Source of the DNA: JAGQPD01 sp020426865
GTDB lineage: Bacteria > Planctomycetota > Planctomycetia > Pirellulales > Pirellulaceae
Length of the DNA: 64,000 nucleotides
Assembly: GCA_041399065.1 (NCBI GenBank)
Contig: JAWKTN010000012.1
Coordinates: forward strand, 182,728-246,727
Direction: 5' to 3'
The position numbers and the translations under genes are program-made. Positions 8,867 to 17,180 of the stretch are shown here, in pieces. How positions within the stretch are numbered: the first letter of the stretch is position 1; each line of letters opens with the position of its first letter. The notes below the pieces were generated by a model, which saw only the letters and a list, made by a program, of their open reading frames with translations, was not told the origin of the DNA and searched no databases.

Positions 8867-9219
8867 GGTAGCCGGCTCCTGTTGCGATGAGATAAGAAGA
8901 GATGCCCCTAGAAAAAGGGGAAACCGACCGCTCGCGACCTGAACGAACCGCTGACCACGCCAGCCGCGTTGGTTTTATCCAGGCGCATCTAAAGCATACG
9001 TCAAAAAAGTGGCCTGGGCCAGATAATTCTCTCCGCCGCTTGGGCTTCGACTAACAAGCACGCCTCACGGCACGCCACCAACGGGAGCAGTGAACCAATA
9101 CTAGATGGTTCTAGGTATTGCCGTCATACAATCGAGCCAAATACTATGTGGTTCGAGGTATTCCGGTTGCCGGTGGGGCTGGCGGGCATTACGCAGTCAA
9201 TAGCTGCGGGGCAGGGGAG
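8867..9219. other. Intergenic region with a duplicated hairpin motif
   Basis: About 350 bases separate the zinc-ribbon gene from tRNA-Ser. The only structure I see is a pair of similar 23-bp stretches at 9097-9119 and 9140-9162, listed separately. No gene is supported. Confidence 0.5.
9097..9162. repeat. Two imperfect 23-bp direct repeats, each with inverted ends
   Basis: AATACTAGATGGTTCTAGGTATT at 9097 and its three-mismatch relative at 9140 are 43 bp apart, about four helical turns. Each begins AATACT and ends AGGTATT, so each can form a small hairpin. They could be a paired operator or a decayed repeat element. Confidence 0.4.
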
Positions 9220-9306
9220 CGGATGGGGTGGGATTCGAACCCACGGTACGGTCACCCGTACAGCAATTTTCAAGACTGCCGCCTTCGTCCACTCGGCCAC
9301 CCATCC
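9220..9306 (-). tRNA. tRNA-Ser (anticodon TGA)
   Basis: The minus strand folds as a class II tRNA: acceptor GGATGGG/CCCATCC, D-arm GCCGAGTGG...AAGGC, anticodon stem with loop CTTGAAA (anticodon TGA, reading UCA), a long variable arm (TACGGGTGACCGTA) and the T-arm GTGGGTTCGAATCCCAC. The discriminator base is G, as expected for serine. CCA is not encoded. Confidence 0.95.
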
Positions 9307-9509
9307 TGATCGACCAAGTGTATCGGCAAAGCGCGCCCGTTTCTAGGGCAGCAATTTCTCCCGCGATTTACCGAAAAAGTTGTCATGGCGATACAGATGC
9401 TGCTACGCTGGTGGCATCCAGCATGGGACCTGGAACAGTCCTACGTGCGGGAAAATCCATGGAGATGTCCGACTTCAAGCGGCACGACAGACAAAGAGAG
9501 GCAAGGCAA

Positions 9510-11198
9510 ATGAAGCAATCATTGCGCACCAAGATGACGTCAACAGGATTCCGAGCCATCCTATTGCGAGCAGCCCTGCTGATGGCGATCGCCGGTGGCT
9601 CAGCAGTCGCATCGGCACAGGAGAAGGTTCGCGAGCAGCCCAATCCGGATGGCACACCTGGTCAGGCACCAGGTGCACGGGCGCGGATCATTTATGAGGC
9701 GTTGCAGTCACCAACGCGAGTGGACTTGCACGATGTCCCACTCGATGTCGCGATGGAAGGCATCGCAATCAACCATGGCATCCAAATTATTTTCGACACG
9801 CGGGCCCTGGAGGATTTGGGAGTCGATCGATCGTCTCCTGTTTCGCTGGGAGTCTCCGGCATTTCGCTCAATTCCGCCCTTCGGCTGATGCTTCGCCCGA
9901 TCGAATTGACCACCGCCGTCCGCGATGATGTGCTGACGATTACGTCCGCTGACGAGGCCGAGTTGCAATTGAAGACCGAAGTCTATTCGATCGCGGACCT
10001 GGTGAGCGGCGAAGGACAGGATGACTGGGATGTCCACTCCAACGCGAACGAACTAATTGACATTATCGTGACATCGTGTGCGCCCTCCACGTGGGACGAA
10101 GTGGGAGGCCCTGCGTCGATTGGTTGCTACTCTCCCAACCAATCGCTTGTGATCTCTCAAACGTCCGAGTCGCAGGGTGAGGTCGCCGAATTGCTGGCCG
10201 CCATGCGCAAGGCAATGGACGATCAGCAACATGACGGTGCCCAGCGAGCACTCAATACGGTTCGGGCAGTTCCTGCGTCAAAGTCCGAATTCACGGAGAG
10301 AATCCGACAATCGCTGCAAGGTGAAACGAGCCTCGAATTCGTCGAGACCCCCATCAGCGATGTGATCGCCGACATCGCGAAGAAGCACAACATTCCCGTG
10401 ATCATTGATCGTCGTGCCATGGACGATCTTGGCATCGATATCGCTTCACCGATCACTTTCTCGGTCAAGAGCGTAACCCTGTCGTCGGCACTTGATCTGA
10501 TCCTTCGACAACTGGACCTGGCCTTTGTTGTGCGTGACGAAGTACTGACGATTACCAGTATGGAAGAAGTAGAATCGGCGTTAACCAGTACCGTCTTCGA
10601 CGTCTCCACCTTGGTAAGGGCCGATCGAGATTTGGACGAACTGCGGTCGGTTATCCAGGATACGGTCGCCCCAACCACGTGGGACGCGGTCGGCGGCGCC
10701 GGGACGATCGCCATTTGGCCCCGTCATCACCTGCTGATTGTCAGTCAAACCGATCAGGTCTTGCAACAAACACAAGAACTACTGAAGAACCTGGCGGCCA
10801 ACGAGCTGACGGTGGCAGGGGGCCATACAGATTCCACCGATGTTATCCAACGCGTCTATTGGCTCCCGATGGAAGAACCAGCAGAAAAGGTGGTTCAAAC
10901 GATTCGCTCGATGCTGGGAAACGCGGCGTGGAATTCGGTCGAGTCTCCCTATCTGGATGTCCTGGGTAAAAAACTGATTCTGCGTCATTCCAGACAGGTT
11001 CATGATGAAGCTCTGAAGATCCTCGACCAACTACTGCAACCGCCGGGGGGGCATTCTCCCGTAGTTGGCTATCCACCGGGAATGATGATGGGGGCTGGCG
11101 GCGAAGTCGAAGGGGGGCAACCCGCCGGCGCTGGCATGGGGGGGATGGGAGGAATGGGGGGCGGCGGCATGTTCAATGTTCGAAGCGATAAAGAATAA
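9510..11198 (+). CDS. Exported protein with two tandem STN/secretin-N-like domains
   Basis: The 562-residue product has a signal peptide (LLRAALLMAIAGGSAVASAQ). Two homologous blocks follow: residues about 65-150 (VPLDVAMEGIAINHGIQIIF, RALEDLGVD, LNSALRLMLRPIELT, VLTITS) and about 280-360 (TPISDVIADIAKKHNIPVII, RAMDDLGID, LSSALDLILRQLDLA, VLTITS). This is the beta-alpha-beta STN fold of secretin and TonB-receptor N-termini. Each block is followed by a domain with a TWDxVGG motif, and a third such segment lacks the STN part. There is no secretin channel domain, and the C-terminus is Gly/Met-rich. ATG 9510 is preceded by GAGAGGCAAGG; earlier in-frame starts would overlap tRNA-Ser or lengthen the signal peptide. 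Probably a periplasmic binding or scaffold protein. Confidence 0.75.
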   Translation: MKQSLRTKMTSTGFRAILLRAALLMAIAGGSAVASAQEKVREQPNPDGTPGQAPGARARIIYEALQSPTRVDLHDVPLDVAMEGIAINHGIQIIFDTRALEDLGVDRSSPVSLGVSGISLNSALRLMLRPIELTTAVRDDVLTITSADEAELQLKTEVYSIADLVSGEGQDDWDVHSNANELIDIIVTSCAPSTWDEVGGPASIGCYSPNQSLVISQTSESQGEVAELLAAMRKAMDDQQHDGAQRALNTVRAVPASKSEFTERIRQSLQGETSLEFVETPISDVIADIAKKHNIPVIIDRRAMDDLGIDIASPITFSVKSVTLSSALDLILRQLDLAFVVRDEVLTITSMEEVESALTSTVFDVSTLVRADRDLDELRSVIQDTVAPTTWDAVGGAGTIAIWPRHHLLIVSQTDQVLQQTQELLKNLAANELTVAGGHTDSTDVIQRVYWLPMEEPAEKVVQTIRSMLGNAAWNSVESPYLDVLGKKLILRHSRQVHDEALKILDQLLQPPGGHSPVVGYPPGMMMGAGGEVEGGQPAGAGMGGMGGMGGGGMFNVRSDKE

Positions 11199-11231
11199 TC
11201 GGTCCCGATACCTGCTCGGCTGGTCGACACG

Positions 11232-11268
11232 GTCCTCACCCAGGTGATCGCGGCGGTGGGGTGAGGAC
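11232..11268 (+). terminator. Strong hairpin after the STN-domain gene
   Basis: GTCCTCACCC at 11232-11241 pairs perfectly with GGGTGAGGAC at 11259-11268, with a 17-nt loop, 34 bases after the stop codon. No T run follows, so it may be a processing or rho-dependent terminator hairpin rather than a classical intrinsic one. Confidence 0.4.
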
Positions 11269-11358
11269 ACGTGGTGGGGGACGGACGGTGGGGACTGGTG
11301 ACGATGGAAAAAATCTGCTAGACATTCACGTTTTCTAGGAAATGTGGAGTAGTTGGCG

Positions 11359-11883
11359 ATGAAACAAGCGATAGCGGGAGTGACCCCGGCAGAAACAGAC
11401 GAGCGAACGGTGATGACCGTTTGGCCTTCGGTGGCAGCTACGTCGTTGGGGCGGACGCTCGGGAAACTGTACAGCATCCGGGCCGGGTTTTACATCTTTC
11501 GAATTGGCCACTTTATCGCCTTGGCCTGCATTCCGCTGGCGTTGGTGCTGTATTTCATGCGTGTCGCCCCGTTTGCCGGCACGCGTTATCAATTGACCAA
11601 TCGTCGTGTCCGTGTGTTGCGCGGTTTGTTGGGAAAAACGGAAAGCAAATCGATCAAATTAGACGCGTTTGATACGATCGACGTCCATGTTTTGCCGGGC
11701 CACCAGTGGTACGACGCCGGCGATCTCGTTTTTTATGCGACGGGCGAGAAGGGTGCCAAGATCGAGAAATTCCGCTTGGACGGCGTTTCGCGTCCCGACG
11801 CCTTTCGCGCAACCTGCGTCAAATCGCACATGGCCTACGTTGGCGTCCAAAAGGCGCTGCAGCGCGAACTGCAGCACACATAA
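11359..11883 (+). CDS. Membrane protein with bacterial PH domain
   Basis: The 174-residue protein has a hydrophobic segment at about residues 52-72 (HFIALACIPLALVLYFMRV) followed by a bacterial PH (DUF304/bPH_2-like) domain: YQLTNRRVRVLRGLLGKTES, then the IKLDAFDTIDVHVLPGHQWY stretch and LVFYATGEKGAKIEKFRLDGV. The YxLTNRRV start and the turn to a beta strand are typical of the YdbT/YdbS group. The role of these proteins in bacteria is largely unknown. ATG 11359 is the likely start. The gene ends immediately at a dispersed palindromic repeat. Confidence 0.7.
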   Translation: MKQAIAGVTPAETDERTVMTVWPSVAATSLGRTLGKLYSIRAGFYIFRIGHFIALACIPLALVLYFMRVAPFAGTRYQLTNRRVRVLRGLLGKTESKSIKLDAFDTIDVHVLPGHQWYDAGDLVFYATGEKGAKIEKFRLDGVSRPDAFRATCVKSHMAYVGVQKALQRELQHT

Positions 11884-11932
11884 TGTCCCACGGCTGTACC
11901 AGCTGCGCAACGTTCCAGGTTGTCCCAGCCGT
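11882..11932. repeat. Dispersed palindromic repeat (copy 1, expanded form)
   Basis: AATGTCCCACGGCTGT opens the element and GTCCCAGCCGT closes it at 11922-11932, so ACGGCTG and CAGCCGT form the stem. The same AATGTnnCACGGCTG opening recurs near 15170, 55419 and 63612. It overlaps the stop codon of the PH-domain gene. Confidence 0.5.
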
Positions 11933-12034
11933 AGCCGCATCACATGCAGCACGGACCACCCGGGCATCGCACCTCTCAGTGCCTCCGCAACGATAATCAA
12001 ACTAACTCACATCTCGGCTCGCTGGTCGTCGCAG

Positions 12035-12649
12035 CTAACGAGCCGCGTCCACTGAGTCGGCGATATCATTGAGCACGACCCGCAAGCCACGGGCGACCAA
12101 GGCGGACGGCAGAGCGGGCAGTGGACCTTGGGCATCGACGGTCTGCGTCGTATCGAGGGGAACGTGGATGAAGGTGCTTTGCGACTTGTAGCCGTTTTCG
12201 GCAATGATGTGCTGCGCCAGAAACAACGCGGCGTTGCAGAGGTAGGTGCCGGCATGGTAGGAGACGACGGCAGGAACTCCCGATGAACGAAGCAGCTGAG
12301 CCCACCGTTCCAGCGGCAGAGGGCTTCGATAGGCGACCGGGCCATCGGGCACCAGGGGGAGGGCATGCGAGAGGCTGGTCGGCAAGGGCTGCGCGACGTT
12401 GATACCGATGGCCTCCAGGGCCAGCGCGGAGGATCCGGGGTGTTGGCCGAGATGGATCGTCACATCGTATTCGTCGGCCAGGTCGGCCTGTAGATGTTCG
12501 CGCAGGGCATCCAGGTTTGCGGGATACAAACGCGTGGTGATTTCGGGATGATCCGGTAGTTCACTTGTCAGTGCGACCAGCGCCAACCAGCTGGCATTGC
12601 GATCCCACTGATCGTACGGCGCGAAGGCCGTGATCAAGACTCGACACAT
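12035..12649 (-). CDS. Pyroglutamyl-peptidase I-like protein (peptidase family C15)
   Basis: The 204-residue product matches the C15 peptidases that remove N-terminal pyroglutamate. The catalytic triad can be placed as Glu79 (ALEAIGIN), Cys138 (SYHAGTYLCNAALF) and His162 (FIHVPLD), close to the 81/144/168 spacing of known enzymes. The N-terminal motif is divergent: ITAFAPYDQWDRNAS in place of the usual GFEPFGG...NPS. I chose ATG 12649, which lies 7 bases after the stop of the aldo/keto reductase gene; the frame is open upstream but would overlap that gene. The two genes are probably cotranscribed. Confidence 0.8.
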   Translation of the reverse strand: MCRVLITAFAPYDQWDRNASWLALVALTSELPDHPEITTRLYPANLDALREHLQADLADEYDVTIHLGQHPGSSALALEAIGINVAQPLPTSLSHALPLVPDGPVAYRSPLPLERWAQLLRSSGVPAVVSYHAGTYLCNAALFLAQHIIAENGYKSQSTFIHVPLDTTQTVDAQGPLPALPSALVARGLRVVLNDIADSVDAAR

Positions 12650-12656
12650 AAGTGAC

Positions 12657-13634
12657 TTAAACGGCCCGCCCCACGACGGGCTCTCCCCGCAACTGCAGTG
12701 CACGATCGATCCGTCGCAGAGCATCATCATCCAGCCGCCAGCCCATGGCCTTAGCGTTTTCACGCAATTGTTCGGCACGTTTCGCCCCGCAAAGGGCGCC
12801 TGTTATGCCAGGCTGATGGATGGTCCAGTTTACCACCAATTCTGCGACGGTGCGTCCATAGTCCGCGGCAATTGTCCGCAGTTGATCGAGAAAATTTTGG
12901 TTCTTCTCCCATTCTTCACCGCGAAACATGGGATACTTGGCGCGACCGTCGCCGGGAGCGAATTGGAAATCACGCGGGAGTTTACCGGCCAGCAGACCTT
13001 TCATCAGCGGCCAATAGACAAACACCGAAATGTCCTGCTGCCGACACCACGGCAGCAGCGAATCCTCAATCTGCCGCTGCAGCATGTTGTAGGGGGGCTG
13101 CACGGCATTGATCGGGCACACGGCAGCAAATCGCTGCAGCAGTTCGACACTGGCATTGGAGACACCGATCGCCCGCGCCTTGCCGGCCCGCCGCAGTTCA
13201 TCCAAAGCTTTGGCGGACTCTTCAATCGGGATTTGGGGGTCGGGAGCATGCAGGTACAACAACTCTACGCGATCGGTCCCTAAGCGTTTCAAGCTTTCAT
13301 CACATTGTCGGCGAAGCGTATTGGGCGAGGCATCTTGAACACGGTTGCCGGCTCGATCCCAATGGATGCCTCCCTTGGTCGCGATGGCGAAACGGTCGCG
13401 GGAGTCGCCGATGGCCCGACGGATGAGTGATTCACTTTCACCGTTTGCGCCGTAGCAGTAAGCCGTATCGAGAAAGTTGATACCAACGTCGAGACACGCC
13501 TTGAGGGTGTCGAGGCTATCGGCGTCGTTGACATTAACGCTCGTCATGCCGGCGATCGGCCAGCACCCCAATGCCACCGGAGACACAACAACATCAGTGC
13601 CAGATAAGCGTCTTAGATCGATTCTGTCTTCCAT
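12657..13634 (-). CDS. Aldo/keto reductase
   Basis: The 325-residue product has the full aldo/keto reductase fold and the catalytic tetrad: Asp and Tyr in FLDTAYCYG, Lys in ATKGG and His in LLYLHAPD. The C-terminal cofactor-binding part (GALCGAKRAEQLRENAKAMG) is typical of the NADP(H)-dependent family. The substrate cannot be predicted. It lies just upstream of the pyroglutamyl-peptidase gene (7-base gap) and just downstream of the TPR lipoprotein gene (5 bases between that gene's stop and this ATG), so all three may form one minus-strand operon. Confidence 0.85.
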   Translation of the reverse strand: MEDRIDLRRLSGTDVVVSPVALGCWPIAGMTSVNVNDADSLDTLKACLDVGINFLDTAYCYGANGESESLIRRAIGDSRDRFAIATKGGIHWDRAGNRVQDASPNTLRRQCDESLKRLGTDRVELLYLHAPDPQIPIEESAKALDELRRAGKARAIGVSNASVELLQRFAAVCPINAVQPPYNMLQRQIEDSLLPWCRQQDISVFVYWPLMKGLLAGKLPRDFQFAPGDGRAKYPMFRGEEWEKNQNFLDQLRTIAADYGRTVAELVVNWTIHQPGITGALCGAKRAEQLRENAKAMGWRLDDDALRRIDRALQLRGEPVVGRAV

Positions 13635-13639
13635 GAATC

Positions 13640-15142
13640 TCAGTTGCCGGAGGCGTCCAGGAACAGATCACTACCTGGTAAATCAATCGAATTCGGTAGG
13701 AAGTTGGGCTGTTCTTGGCCGTCGTCATAACGCGGTGCGGCAAAGGCGTTTTCGCCGGGCCGGAGTCCTCCCTTGGGGTCGGTCGAATTGTAGCTATTCC
13801 CGTAGGCCGTAGGTGCCAATACCATCGACGTTGGACCTAATGGCTGGCCATCCGGTCCCAGTGGAACCGTCGTCTGGCCAATCGTACCGGCCGGGTTGAC
13901 CTGACCTGTGCTGCCAGGACCGCCAAATGGCGACGTCGGAGCTCGTTGGTAGGGGGAGGGCACACCACCGAATCGAGTGACATCAGTCGAACCGACGATT
14001 GGAGCGACCCCAGATCGGTAACCCACTCCAGGCTGCATGGGAGTCGGCATGAGCGTCGAGCCGGAATAGTTGGGCGCGACGCGAGCGTAGCCGGCACCGC
14101 CGGGAATCATGAAGTTGCCGTCCGGTCCCAATGGTAAACTCGTACTCAAAGGCGACGGCACGGGCGTCGCGACAACCTGCTCGTCCGGTTCGGGATCCTC
14201 GCCAGGGGCGGCCTTATCTTGAGCTTGAGGATTGGCCACATCTTCATTGTTCTTGCCCAGCGGATCGTTCGCCAGATCGTGGGTCAGGACTGGTGGCATC
14301 CCCGTCCGCTTGCCGTAGTTTTCCATCAGGATATCATGGCCGTAGGCAGCACCGGAGGGGGGTAAGATGTTGGGGCGCGGGTCGGTCGAGTTTTCCACAA
14401 TCGTCGATTCCGAACCGGGCTGGCTATTCTTGGGAGGTGCGAGGTCGACGATTGGGCGGGATGACGGCAACGAGGCTTGATCAGCGTCAAACGGCAGGTC
14501 CGACGGATGCGGCGGTAATTCCGGAATCCCACCTTCCATGGCCGGAAGGGCCAGCAGATCGCCAGACGAATCGGGAGAGAGCTCGGCCTCCCCCGTGCCC
14601 CGTAGGTTATGCTGGTCGCGATTCTCTTGTTCGTCGCTGTTGGCCACGTTTAAGGGCGGGACGCTCGACGAATGCAATTCGTTCGTATATGCGGCAGAGA
14701 CTGCGTCCTTGTCCAATTCACGTGCCGCGGCTCGATCTTCCCTCGCCAGCTGATCGTACTGCTCGCGCCGTTGTTCGTCCTCGGAATTCCGCTTCATTTG
14801 CAGATAAACTTCTGCTCGATGGTAGAGGGCTTCCGGATCATCCGGTCGAGCTTGTATTACTGTGGTGAAATCGGCCGCAGCGTCTTCGCATTGATTCAGA
14901 TTCAGATAAGCTTGTCCACGGATCATCCGTGCGTCGGAGTCGCCGGCGTTTGATGCCAACATCTGGTCGCAAAGATCGATGGCCTCTTGATACTTTCCTT
15001 GATCCAGGAAATACGAAGCTCGCTGCTCGGGCGATGTCGGCGCACGCTGGCAGCCCAACGGCAGCAATGCCAACAGCGAACCCACCAGGGCTGTCACGAG
15101 GGCGCCCCCAACGGGAGCGGGACGTTGTTCGGATCGATACAT
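13640..15142 (-). CDS. TPR-repeat lipoprotein with Pro/Gly-rich tail
   Basis: The 500-residue product starts at ATG 15142, with GGAGAAGG upstream, and has a lipoprotein signal ending LLALLPLGC. Residues about 35-125 form at least three TPR units (RASYFLDQGKYQEAIDLCDQ, ARMIRGQAYLNLNQCEDAAA, ALYHRAEVYLQMKRN). The remaining 350 residues are low-complexity, rich in Pro, Gly, Ser and Thr, with repeated LPLGPDG/VPLGPDG phrases. It is probably an envelope scaffold protein with an extended, disordered C-terminus. Function beyond that is unknown. Confidence 0.7.
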   Translation of the reverse strand: MYRSEQRPAPVGGALVTALVGSLLALLPLGCQRAPTSPEQRASYFLDQGKYQEAIDLCDQMLASNAGDSDARMIRGQAYLNLNQCEDAAADFTTVIQARPDDPEALYHRAEVYLQMKRNSEDEQRREQYDQLAREDRAAARELDKDAVSAAYTNELHSSSVPPLNVANSDEQENRDQHNLRGTGEAELSPDSSGDLLALPAMEGGIPELPPHPSDLPFDADQASLPSSRPIVDLAPPKNSQPGSESTIVENSTDPRPNILPPSGAAYGHDILMENYGKRTGMPPVLTHDLANDPLGKNNEDVANPQAQDKAAPGEDPEPDEQVVATPVPSPLSTSLPLGPDGNFMIPGGAGYARVAPNYSGSTLMPTPMQPGVGYRSGVAPIVGSTDVTRFGGVPSPYQRAPTSPFGGPGSTGQVNPAGTIGQTTVPLGPDGQPLGPTSMVLAPTAYGNSYNSTDPKGGLRPGENAFAAPRYDDGQEQPNFLPNSIDLPGSDLFLDASGN

Positions 15143-15169
15143 GACCAAAGCCTTCTCCGTGGGAAATCG

Positions 15170-15194
15170 AATGTTACACGGCTGTCCCAGCCGT
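15170..15194. repeat. Dispersed palindromic repeat (copy 2)
   Basis: AATGTTACACGGCTGT leads into the palindrome ACGGCTGTCCCAGCCGT at 15178-15194 (7-bp stem, 3-nt loop). It lies just upstream of the TPR lipoprotein gene. Confidence 0.6.
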
Positions 15195-15272
15195 CCAACA
15201 ACCTCAGCTGTCCCAGCCAAAGCTGACACACGCTGCTTGAAGAAATATACCGCGCAGAGCGTGCCCGGACAA

Positions 15273-15314
15273 AGGATTCGCAGTGGAGGATTCGCAGTGG
15301 AGGATTCGCAGTGG
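15273..15314. repeat. Three perfect 14-bp tandem repeats
   Basis: AGGATTCGCAGTGG occurs three times head to tail in the intergenic space between the TPR lipoprotein gene and tRNA-Glu. It looks like a small variable-number repeat with no coding frame. Confidence 0.8.
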
Positions 15315-15386
15315 CTAATCTTCGGCCGGCCATTGGTTGGGGTGTGGGAACGGCGAAGCAGTAGGCCAAGAAAAAAAGAAAAGAAA

Positions 15387-15459
15387 TGACCCCGACGGGA
15401 CTCGAACCCGTGTTGCCGGCGTGAAAGGCCGGAGTCCTAGACCACTAGACGACGGGGCC
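15387..15459 (-). tRNA. tRNA-Glu (anticodon TTC)
   Basis: The minus strand gives acceptor GGCCCCG/CGGGGTC with discriminator A, D-arm GTCTAGTGGTCTAGGAC, anticodon stem-loop CCGGCCTTTCACGCCGG with anticodon TTC and T-arm CACGGGTTCGAGTCCCGTG. This is a standard glutamate tRNA. CCA is not encoded. Confidence 0.95.
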
Positions 15460-15525
15460 GCACCGTTCCGGCAGCTTTTCGAATGGGATTTCGAACAGCT
15501 GGCGTCACATGCATTAACCGCCGGT

Positions 15526-15554
15526 ATTTAATAGGCTTACGTACGATTCGTCAA
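15526..15554 (-). promoter_or_regulatory. Putative sigma-70-type promoter for tRNA-Glu
   Basis: On the minus strand, TTGACG (15549-15554) and TTAAAT (15526-15531) are separated by 17 bases and lie about 65 bases upstream of the tRNA 5' end. The -35 matches the consensus in five of six positions and the -10 in four. Confidence 0.35.
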
Positions 15555-15617
15555 GTGCAATCCACGTCGACGTGACGAACAAGCGAAGGTCCTACGCCCA
15601 AAACGATTGGATTTTGA

Positions 15618-15824
15618 CTAGCTTTCTTCGGTCGCGCCGGTCGTTTCACCTGATTGAGCTTCGCTCCGTTTGATCGCGTCGTACACCTCACGACGATGCA
15701 CGGGCACTTCCTTGGGGGCTTCGACACCCAAACGGACTTTGTCACCTCGAATCTCCACCACAACGATCGTAATATCGTTGTTGATGACGATGCTCTCGTT
15801 CTTTTTCCGGGACAGGACTAACAT
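15618..15824 (-). CDS. csrA: Carbon storage regulator CsrA
   Basis: The 68-residue protein begins MLVLSRKKNESIVINNDITI and continues VRLGVEAPKEVPVHRREVYD, the canonical CsrA/RsmA sequence, including the N-terminal LVLSRK strand and the VHRxEVY RNA-contact region. It is a dimeric RNA-binding regulator that masks GGA-containing sites in mRNA leaders. The final 10-15 residues (SEAQSGETTGATEES) are a disordered acidic tail. The gene stands alone between tRNA-Glu and a long gene-free stretch. Its own leader holds three A-N-GGA motifs. Confidence 0.95.
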   Translation of the reverse strand: MLVLSRKKNESIVINNDITIVVVEIRGDKVRLGVEAPKEVPVHRREVYDAIKRSEAQSGETTGATEES

Positions 15825-15869
15825 TTTCCATTCCTTCGCTGGAATTCCATCTCGCCCTTTCTAGGCGAG
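15825..15869 (-). promoter_or_regulatory. csrA leader with three ANGGA motifs and a hairpin
   Basis: In mRNA sense, the 26 bases before the csrA ATG contain AUGGA (15846-15850), AAGGA (15832-15836) and AUGGA (15827-15831). Upstream is a CUCGCC/GGCGAG hairpin (15851-15869, 7-nt loop). CsrA binds ANGGA cores, and two overlap the ribosome-binding region, so translational self-repression is the likely reading. Confidence 0.5.
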
Positions 15870-16471
15870 TCTACTACTACCCACGTCATCAAAATACGCG
15901 GACGGACACTTTGGGGATCTGCGTCAGCCCACCCTCGGTTGGACCTGACATAAGTACCATGTGGGTATGACTTTCCTTACATTCACTGTACGTGCTGCAA
16001 AAACGTAGTCAAGCAAAGTTCTCCCGGACAAACAATATTTCCTTGGCCGTCACGCTGGAATGCCCCTACAATCGGCCCTGGTTTTGCATAGCAGGCGTCC
16101 GACGACGGCCGCTAGGATGCCGCGCTGAAATGCGCAAGTTGTTACTAAATAAAGACTTGCGAATATCCGTCGGCACGTCTCTCCTCTCGCCTGCCGTGCT
16201 CCGACGGATGACCACAAATCTGCGACTTCACCGATGCGATAACCGATTTTTATCACAATTTCAAGGGGACATTTTATGTGGCACCCACCATTTTAGGGGG
16301 TTAGAAGGGTGTCGACTGCGGAAAAAAGTGTCGCCGGCGACCGGATTTCGGCCGCCTGAATGCGACAATAATACGTCACTCGCGGCCCGCCTGGCAGTGC
16401 TCGTGGCACTCACATGACCGATTCGAGGAGGCGCAGGGGAGGTCGCGCCGAATCGATCGTGCCATGATCGG
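15870..16471. other. Long intergenic stretch between csrA and the nuo operon
   Basis: About 600 bases have no convincing gene. Open frames on both strands (15992-16417 plus; 16261-16659 minus) have Arg/Cys/Leu-rich products without domain-like texture and no ribosome sites. The stretch probably holds the divergent csrA and nuo control regions. I do not see an RNA gene. Confidence 0.5.
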
Positions 16472-16499
16472 TTGCGTAGTTGTGTGGTGCGTCTATAAT
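16472..16499 (+). promoter_or_regulatory. Putative promoter of the nuo operon
   Basis: A perfect TATAAT at 16494-16499 is preceded at 16-base spacing by TTGCGT (16472-16477, three consensus positions). It lies about 110 bases upstream of the nuoI start codon, and no other TATAAT is seen in this interval. Confidence 0.4.
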
Positions 16500-16608
16500 T
16501 CGGTGCGAGTTGTCGGGTGGGAGCAGGAGATCTGATTTTCGGCCAGGGCGGGCTCAGCTTGGACTGGGCTTGGGATACACAAAGGTTCCACGACGAAGGG
16601 CGCGGTAC

Positions 16609-17157
16609 ATGTGGGAATGGTTTCGGAACATCGCGGTGGCGGTCAAGACGGTGGCTCATGGATTGTGGGTGACGTTACGGTATTGGCTGATCACGTACCA
16701 GGAAGGCCGTGGGACGTTTACGGAAAAGTTCGAGTATCCCGAAAAGCCGGTGGAGGTGGCGGCGCGGTATCGTGGGTTTCATCGTTTTGACCTGACAACC
16801 TGCATTGCTTGCGACCAATGTGCCAATGCTTGTCCGGTGGACTGCATTTACATTGGGAAGGAGCGCGTCGAGGGGGTGGGCCCGGACGGAAAGAAGAAGA
16901 AGGGTTTCAAGATTTCCGGATACGCCATCGACTATTCCAAGTGCATGTTTTGCGCGTTGTGTGTGGAACCGTGTCCGGTGGATTGCATTTTCATGGGTGC
17001 CACGCTGGACCTGAGTTGCTACAGCCGTGACGGATGTATCGTTGATTATTCGCGGTTGCCGGTGGAAGTTGCGTGGGGACGTTCCACGTTGAATCCGACT
17101 GCGGTGGCACAATCCAAGGTGATCACCGAGCCGGTTCATGGGGGTCCCAACCAGTAG
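16609..17157 (+). CDS. nuoI: NADH-quinone oxidoreductase subunit I
   Basis: The 182-residue protein carries the two [4Fe-4S] motifs of the peripheral-arm subunit NuoI: CIACDQCANACPVDC and CMFCALCVEPCPVDC, which hold clusters N6a and N6b. The N-terminal amphipathic segment (WFRNIAVAVKTVAHGLWVTL) anchors it to the membrane arm. ATG 16609 fits the family start. In the usual 14-gene order nuoI sits between nuoH and nuoJ; here it is the first gene and is followed by a DUF2203 gene 23 bases downstream. Confidence 0.95.
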   Translation: MWEWFRNIAVAVKTVAHGLWVTLRYWLITYQEGRGTFTEKFEYPEKPVEVAARYRGFHRFDLTTCIACDQCANACPVDCIYIGKERVEGVGPDGKKKKGFKISGYAIDYSKCMFCALCVEPCPVDCIFMGATLDLSCYSRDGCIVDYSRLPVEVAWGRSTLNPTAVAQSKVITEPVHGGPNQ

Positions 17158-17180
17158 CCGCGAAGTGCGAAAGGCGCAAC

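Noticed and set aside
9228..9509. Upstream extension of the STN-domain gene
   Set aside because: It would overlap tRNA-Ser and put 94 residues before a normal signal peptide.
15992..16417. 141-codon frame between csrA and nuoI
   Set aside because: Product is Arg/Cys-rich without recognisable order, and the interval fits a control region.
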